Below, piece by piece: positions 6,742 to 10,834 of a stretch of 10,834 bases of DNA; the first letter of the stretch is position 1; each line of letters begins with the position of its first letter. Origin of the DNA: an uncultured Bacteroidales bacterium (GTDB taxonomy: Bacteria; Bacteroidota; Bacteroidia; Bacteroidales; WCHB1-69); assembly GCA_937892025.1 (NCBI GenBank), contig CALAVA010000157.1, forward strand, positions 1 to 10,834, in the 5' to 3' direction. Made by a program: the position numbers and the translations under genes. Under the pieces are notes generated by a model. The model made no database searches, was not told the origin of the DNA, and saw only the letters and a program-made list of their open reading frames with translations.

Positions 6742-7875
6742 ATGTACAATTATACGGACGATTATTTTTCTTATCATAGACGAGACACCTTAACGGTGAA
6801 AGTTGGAGATATAGGCATAGGCGGTCAGAATCCTATTCGTATCCAATCGATGACCAATGTAAATACAATGGATACGGTTGCTTGTGTAGAACAAACAATA
6901 AGAATGGTTGACTGTGGTTGTGAGATAGTACGAATAACCGCTCCGGGCATTGCGGAGGCCAACAATCTCAAAGAGATAAAAAAGCAATTGCGGCAGCGTG
7001 GTGTTAAAGTACCATTGGTTGCCGATGTGCATTTTAACCCCAAAGTGGCAGAAATTGCCGCCGAAATAGTGGAAAAAGTGCGGATAAATCCCGGCAATTA
7101 TGCCGATAAAAAGCAATTTAAGCAACTTCATTTTACCGAGGCGGAATATCAACAAGAACAAGAGCGTATTGCAGAGCGGCTCTATCCTTTACTCAAAATA
7201 TGCAAGCAAAATGGTACGGCTATCCGCATTGGCACCAACCACGGCTCTCTTTCTGACAGAATACTCAGCCGTTATGGCAATACACCACAAGGAATGGCAG
7301 TGTCGGCGATGGAATATGTGGCAATATGCAATAGTGTCGGCTTTCATCAGTTGGTGCTTTCTATGAAAGCCAGCGATGTGCGTATTATGGTGCAATCGGT
7401 GAGATATTTGGTGGCTATGCTCAAAGAAAAAGGCTGGAATTATCCTATCCACTTAGGGGTTACAGAAGCCGGCAATGGCGAATACGGCAGAATAAAGTCA
7501 GCGGCAGGCATAGGAACACTGCTAAATGACGGTATTGGCGATACCATTCGCGTCTCTTTGACAGAAAAACCTGAAAATGAACTTGATTTCGCTCGCCTTT
7601 TAGCACATCTAAACGATAATACACAACAAGAACCGCTTGAAAAAAATCAACAAATCAACTACAATCCATATCATTATCAAAAAAGAGAAACCATACCCAT
7701 AGGAAAAATTGGCGGTTTTTCCAAGCCGATTGTGGTTTCTGATTCTTGCCTTAAAGCCCATGAAGACCTGTCAGTAAACGAATTGTCTGAGGGTTTATCA
7801 ATAAATATTCTTGAAAATCAGCCTATTGTGTGCTTCCGACTATTCTACAAAGGGAGAAAAAGCCTGTTGTGTTGA
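6742..7875 (+). CDS. ispG: IspG (4-hydroxy-3-methylbut-2-enyl diphosphate synthase), N-terminal part up to a frameshift
   Basis: IspG is a cytosolic enzyme that converts 2-C-methyl-D-erythritol 2,4-cyclodiphosphate to HMBPP, the penultimate MEP-pathway step, using a [4Fe-4S] cluster. This part carries the TIM-barrel domain. Counting from ATG 6742 (MYNYTDDYFSYHRR), it has QSMTN at residues 35-39, ADVHFNP near 94-100, RINPGN near 114-119, IGTNHGSLSDR near 163-173, then HLGVTEAGNGEYGRIKSA and GIGDTIRVSL. ATG 6736 is an equally possible start two codons earlier. GTG 6694 lies upstream of the likely -7 box and its extra residues look non-native. The frame runs on to TGA 7873, but the last 10 or so residues (CFRLFYKGRKSLLC) are out-of-frame read-through. 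The true continuation is in the frame used by 7830-8354. The restored protein would be about 537 aa, somewhat short for the long Bacteroidetes form with an inserted domain. Confidence 0.88.
   Translation: MYNYTDDYFSYHRRDTLTVKVGDIGIGGQNPIRIQSMTNVNTMDTVACVEQTIRMVDCGCEIVRITAPGIAEANNLKEIKKQLRQRGVKVPLVADVHFNPKVAEIAAEIVEKVRINPGNYADKKQFKQLHFTEAEYQQEQERIAERLYPLLKICKQNGTAIRIGTNHGSLSDRILSRYGNTPQGMAVSAMEYVAICNSVGFHQLVLSMKASDVRIMVQSVRYLVAMLKEKGWNYPIHLGVTEAGNGEYGRIKSAAGIGTLLNDGIGDTIRVSLTEKPENELDFARLLAHLNDNTQQEPLEKNQQINYNPYHYQKRETIPIGKIGGFSKPIVVSDSCLKAHEDLSVNELSEGLSINILENQPIVCFRLFYKGRKSLLC
7815..7872 (+). other. ispG: Frameshift junction inside ispG
   Basis: The upstream frame is open to TGA 7873-7875 and the downstream frame is open after TGA 7812-7814, so the shift must lie between them. 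The best protein continuity is at 7829-7831: adding one base to attgtgtgctt (for example attgttgtgctt) gives PIVVLPTILQREKKPVVLKK. One lost base in a GT-rich run explains this. Mutation, assembly error or programmed slippage cannot be separated from this sequence alone. Confidence 0.8.
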
Positions 7876-8354
7876 AAAAAAACTATTTTCAAACAGATTG
7901 GCAAGATTTTGTTGCCCATGCAACAGCCGATATTGCTACTCTTGGTGTTGATGGTTTGTTGGATGGTTTTATGATAAAAAATCCTTATTTTTCTTCAGAA
8001 GACATATACCGATTGTCTTTACAGATTCTTCAGGCTTGTGGTTTGCGGTATAGTCAAGCGGAGTTTATTTCTTGTCCTTCTTGTGGAAGGACACAATATG
8101 ACATTGAACGGATAGCAGAAGAGATAAAAAATGCTACCCAACATCTTATAGGATTAAAAATTGGCATTATGGGTTGTATTGTCAATGGTCCCGGTGAGAT
8201 GGCAGATGCTGATTATGGCGTGGTGGGTAACGGAAAAGACAAGGTTACACTTTACAAAGGGCAACAACCATTTTCTCGTAGCATTCCGCAAGAAGAAGCC
8301 TGCAAGGCTCTTGTAGATTTGATAAAACAACACGGGGATTGGAAAGAAAAATAA
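7830..8354 (+). CDS. ispG: IspG, C-terminal iron-sulfur domain after the frameshift
   Basis: This part holds the [4Fe-4S] domain of IspG. The cluster ligands are visible: Cys at 8073-8075 and 8082-8084 (ISCPSCGRT), Cys at 8175-8177 (IMGCIVNGPGE), and Glu at 8196-8198, seven residues after the third Cys. This C-x2-C...C-x6-E pattern matches the known ligand arrangement. The segment GPGEMADADYGVVG is the conserved end of the domain, and the protein closes with LVDLIKQHGDW as in related enzymes. The frame can be read from 7815. GTG 7830 is its first start-like codon, but independent initiation is unlikely, since the fragment lacks the barrel needed for catalysis. All key residues are intact, which suggests the gene was functional very recently or is functional in the living cell. 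The stop is 9 bp from the convergent Wzi-like gene. Confidence 0.85.
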   Translation: MLPTILQREKKPVVLKKNYFQTDWQDFVAHATADIATLGVDGLLDGFMIKNPYFSSEDIYRLSLQILQACGLRYSQAEFISCPSCGRTQYDIERIAEEIKNATQHLIGLKIGIMGCIVNGPGEMADADYGVVGNGKDKVTLYKGQQPFSRSIPQEEACKALVDLIKQHGDWKEK

Positions 8355-8363
8355 TTTTTCCCT

Positions 8364-10028
8364 TTATAGACCAATATTAACCCCAACCATCAAAACAAGT
8401 GGAATGCCTGATGTCTTTTGCATATAGGCAGGATTGTATTTTTCAACGGTGCCTGTATCTCCTTTGGTTTTATAGTGGTAAAGATGGGTATAGACAAAAC
8501 AATTGTTCATCCATTCCCATTCTATTTTCAATGTTGTTATGTGGTTGTAAAAAATCACATTGTCCATAAATGGCAATCCCCACGGCTCACCGATTCCATA
8601 AATATAGTCGGTGCCCTTTCGGATATAAGTATAGGAGGCTTTTAGGCTTAATCGTGGCACGGGTCGGTAGCCTAATTGACAGAAATACTCTTCGGCATTG
8701 CTTCCCAAATAGTGTCCCAAATTGACATCTCCTGAGGTGAATGCTGTCGTTGGAATGAAATGCTGGTAGGTGTTCGGATTGGTGCGAGTATATTCAAAAG
8801 TTAGGGAAAATGTTTTGGGCAAACCGCTGAAACAGAATCCTGCTTTCCAACTGATATAGTTTGATTGTTTATTTTTGTCAAACATGCGTTTAAACGATAT
8901 TTCATCAATAAATAATGACGTGTAAAAGTGAACATATTTCAAGTTTCGGCAACTGATGTCAAAAAACATTTGGGTATTGTGTCCTGCATTATTGCTGCTT
9001 GCATTATAATTATCATCAACAGCCTTGTAGAACATAAAAGGCACCAAATACAAAAATTGGAACCCCACATCGCTATAGACCACAGAATTACCGATATTGA
9101 AATATAGATTTTTTATAGGTCTAAAAGTGAGCATAGCGGCAGCCATATATTTATCTCTCATCACCGTGCGTTGCACTCTGTTGTTGATAGTATAAGAAGC
9201 GTTGCTATCAATGACATTAGAAGCCAAAGCGGCGTGAAAATAATTATATTCAAACCATTCAACAGGATTGATTTTGAGTTTTATCATAGCATAGGGCAGT
9301 GTTCTTCCTGAGAGAATGTTGGTGCCGTTGTAGGCGTTTCCCCATGTGATGTTGTCTTTGACAAGTCCGATAGAACCCCATTTCCAAGAAAAACTTGCTC
9401 CACCTCTAACATTAAAAAAATCAGTGTTTTCCGTTTGTCCTTTTAGAATCGCACCTTGCATTTGTGTAAGTTTTTCGGGGGTACTCATCGGTTTGCTTTG
9501 TGAATTGTCAGTAACATGGACATAGAAAGCGAAATGTTTGCCAATATAGCCTGTCATTTCTCCACCGCCCCAATATCGATAGGCGATGCCATCGTGAAAA
9601 GAATAAGCGTACAATTCGCCACCCCAAATAGGTTTGATGGCCAATTTAAACCATTTGTTGCTGAAATATCCACCCAAAGGATAAAGACAAATGTTGCTGT
9701 GTTCGCGTTTGGGAAGAATATTTATCTTATAATCAGATTTTGGTGCATTGTTTTCAATGTTAAATTCTAACAAATGAAATTTTAACTCTTTTTGCTGAAC
9801 CTTATTTAACTTATCTTTTTGATTTTCAATTTCATTGAGTTTTTCAACGACAAAAATTCTACTATAAGGTTTGATGGCACTGTTCAATTCTATGAGGTGC
9901 AGATTGGACATTTCGTCCAAAAACTCATAAACGCTGCGGTGCGAGGTATGAAAAGGATTGTCTTGGGCTTTTACTGCCAACAAAGGCAATAGACTACAAA
10001 ATAACAGACAAAAGATTTTCTTTTTCAT
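8364..10028 (-). CDS. Wzi-family capsule-assembly-like outer-membrane beta-barrel protein
   Basis: A 554-aa protein from ATG 10028 (MKKKIF). An ATG three codons upstream (10037, MIN) is possible but would put non-native residues before the Lys-rich n-region. Residues 1 to about 22 are a signal peptide ending AVKAQ, with no lipobox cysteine. A helical N-terminal region (about 25-95: SVYEFLDEMSNLHLIEL..., LNEIENQKDKLNKVQQKELKF) precedes a long run of alternating aromatic strands typical of a barrel, with landmarks WGGGEMTGYIGKHFAFYVHVTDNS and GLVKDNITWGNAYNG. The order and the motif of a helical lead followed by a barrel with xxxWGxG-type strands fit the Bacteroidetes members of the Wzi family. 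In E. coli, Wzi is an outer-membrane lectin that holds K30 capsule on the surface. The polysaccharide bound here is unknown. It is convergent with ispG, with no clear terminator in the 9-bp gap. Confidence 0.75.
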   Translation of the reverse strand: MKKKIFCLLFCSLLPLLAVKAQDNPFHTSHRSVYEFLDEMSNLHLIELNSAIKPYSRIFVVEKLNEIENQKDKLNKVQQKELKFHLLEFNIENNAPKSDYKINILPKREHSNICLYPLGGYFSNKWFKLAIKPIWGGELYAYSFHDGIAYRYWGGGEMTGYIGKHFAFYVHVTDNSQSKPMSTPEKLTQMQGAILKGQTENTDFFNVRGGASFSWKWGSIGLVKDNITWGNAYNGTNILSGRTLPYAMIKLKINPVEWFEYNYFHAALASNVIDSNASYTINNRVQRTVMRDKYMAAAMLTFRPIKNLYFNIGNSVVYSDVGFQFLYLVPFMFYKAVDDNYNASSNNAGHNTQMFFDISCRNLKYVHFYTSLFIDEISFKRMFDKNKQSNYISWKAGFCFSGLPKTFSLTFEYTRTNPNTYQHFIPTTAFTSGDVNLGHYLGSNAEEYFCQLGYRPVPRLSLKASYTYIRKGTDYIYGIGEPWGLPFMDNVIFYNHITTLKIEWEWMNNCFVYTHLYHYKTKGDTGTVEKYNPAYMQKTSGIPLVLMVGVNIGL

Positions 10029-10099
10029 ATTTATCATATAGTTTTATTGGCCGCAAAAAAAGTTTCAAAATGCAACTTTGAAGTTAAAAAATGAGATTA

Positions 10100-10107
10100 C
10101 AAAGTTA
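10100..10107 (-). promoter_or_regulatory. -7 element for the Wzi-like gene
   Basis: The minus strand reads TAACTTTG (10107-10100), a match to TAnnTTTG, about 72 bp before ATG 10028. No convincing -33 TTTG was found at the usual spacing. The rest of the 143-bp gap (10029-10171) shows nothing else that I can support. Confidence 0.45.
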
Positions 10108-10171
10108 GACAAAAAATATTCATAGAAAGTTAAAATAGTTGATTTTTTCTTGGGCTGTTGGGTAATTTATT

Positions 10172-10465
10172 CTATTGGTTTTGTTGCAAATCCCTTTTGT
10201 TTTTGCCGATAAACAAGAAATACAAAAACAAATCAATGCTCACCAAAAGGGCATTGAAAACATATAAAAAAATAACAATATCTCTGCTATACAGCATTTT
10301 GTGTATAATTCCGAAAATATAGCCCAAAATTACTAAAGCCATAAATATCGGGCTTTTGCCGATAACGACTTTTGTTCGTAGGGCTTTGATGATAGAAATG
10401 GGCCAACTGACGGCAAAACAAATCAAAAATAAGACTTCCCAAATGCTGAAATCGTGTAAGGTCAT
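10172..10465 (-). CDS. Small three-helix membrane protein downstream of a glycosyltransferase
   Basis: A 97-aa protein with three hydrophobic segments at about residues 8-26, 38-57 and 62-86 and a basic tail (GKNKRDLQQNQ). Notable residues are SWPISI (20-25), a short basic loop ending in GKSP (36-39), GYIFGIIHK (48-56) and the polar N71 and D78 in the last helix. It begins 4 bp after the stop of the family-2 glycosyltransferase, so the two are almost certainly co-transcribed. I do not recognise a named family. The single three-helix bundle with a Ser-Trp-Pro motif in helix 1 resembles half-transporter (PQ-loop/SemiSWEET-size) proteins, but this is only a structural analogy. A role with the glycosyltransferase, perhaps in handling a lipid-linked sugar, is inference from position. 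Confidence 0.7.
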   Translation of the reverse strand: MTLHDFSIWEVLFLICFAVSWPISIIKALRTKVVIGKSPIFMALVILGYIFGIIHKMLYSRDIVIFLYVFNALLVSIDLFLYFLFIGKNKRDLQQNQ

Positions 10466-10469
10466 ACCA

Positions 10470-10834
10470 TTATGCTTTTTTTAGGTTTTTGTTTATTTTT
10501 CTAAAATCTCCCAAGGCTTGGACACCAATTTTGAAAATTCGTTTCATATTGATAGAGTTTACTCCTCCCTGACGTGGGCGGAAAGTGATGGGATACCATG
10601 CAATTTTTTCCTGCTTTTTGACTGCAATAGCGGCAATGGCTACGTTGGACAAGAAAAAATTATCTGGAATATAACTTAAGATTGTTTTCAGTCTTTCGGC
10701 GTTCATTAGTCGGAAGGGCGTGTTGGCATCTTTTACCCAAACATGAAACATCAGCCAGACAACAAGTTTTAATGTTTTTGTTACAAAAATTCGGCTTGTG
10801 CCGTCTTGTCTGCCTTTGCGAGTGCCGATATGGA
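10470..10834 (-). CDS. Family-2 glycosyltransferase, C-terminal 120 residues (N-terminus beyond window)
   Basis: The frame is open from the right edge to the stop at 10470. ATG 10751 is an internal Met, since the sequence upstream of it (GTRKGRQDGTSRIFVTKTLK) continues the same protein. Visible landmarks are R-K-x-R-Q-D-G-T-S-R, VKDANTPFRLMNAE (the equivalent of the acceptor-side segment in dolichol-phosphate-mannose-synthase-like GT2 enzymes), and PITFRPRQGGVNSIN, followed by a basic helix and no membrane segment. The GT-A nucleotide-binding half with its DxD motif lies outside the window. By family such enzymes move a sugar from a nucleotide donor to a lipid or glycan acceptor at the inner face of the membrane. 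Donor and acceptor cannot be told here. A small membrane protein follows 4 bp downstream. Confidence 0.85.
   Translation of the reverse strand, partial: HIGTRKGRQDGTSRIFVTKTLKLVVWLMFHVWVKDANTPFRLMNAERLKTILSYIPDNFFLSNVAIAAIAVKKQEKIAWYPITFRPRQGGVNSINMKRIFKIGVQALGDFRKINKNLKKA

Noticed and set aside
7850..7862. Programmed -1 frameshifting at the five-A run in ispG
   Set aside because: The run does not form a proper slippery heptamer in the upstream frame, and using it would keep an ill-fitting peptide; an indel near 7830 gives better protein continuity.
8341..8366. AT-rich palindrome between the convergent ispG and Wzi-like stops as a bidirectional terminator
   Set aside because: The pairing is almost entirely A-T with no GC stem, too weak to support.
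10470..10751. A free-standing 93-aa gene starting at ATG 10751
   Set aside because: The same frame stays open to the window edge with clear glycosyltransferase sequence upstream, so the Met is internal.

Overview
The window looks like a piece of a Bacteroidetes (probably Bacteroidales) chromosome. It is AT-rich. Two secreted proteins end in a type IX secretion (T9SS) sorting domain. Starts are preceded by TAnnTTTG -7 elements rather than sigma70 boxes. It also carries an IspG with Bacteroidetes-like character, a Wzi-family outer-membrane protein and a Wzx-like flippase. No rRNA, tRNA, CRISPR array, insertion sequence or phage gene was found.

Layout. (1) Positions 1-5034, minus strand: two tandem paralogous T9SS-exported surface proteins. 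The upstream one (536 aa) has three repeats of about 145 aa. The downstream one has seven repeats and loses only about 10 residues off the left edge (1098 codons present). Each has its own promoter, and a hairpin terminator separates them. (2) 5142-6605, minus: a polytopic lipopolysaccharide/polysaccharide flippase. (3) 6742-8354, plus: ispG of the MEP isoprenoid pathway, divergent from the flippase and broken by a single -1 frameshift near 7830; both halves otherwise look intact. (4) 8364-10028, minus, convergent with ispG and 9 bp away: a Wzi-like outer-membrane beta-barrel. (5) 10172 to the right edge, minus: a two-gene operon with the C-terminal 120 residues of a family-2 glycosyltransferase followed, 4 bp later, by a 97-aa three-helix membrane protein.

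How the genes fit together (inference): most products act at the envelope. IspG feeds synthesis of isoprenoids, including the undecaprenyl carrier. The glycosyltransferase and flippase would build and translocate carrier-linked glycans, and the Wzi-like barrel may hold surface polysaccharide. The two repeat proteins are surface or secreted proteins whose repeat number has changed by duplication. I see no clear evidence of a wholly new system. The most notable signals are the ispG frameshift, the two-repeat periodicity and co-varying cysteine pair in the repeat proteins, and the near-identical sorting-domain DNA shared by the two paralogs. No gene-free stretch exceeds about 150 bp.
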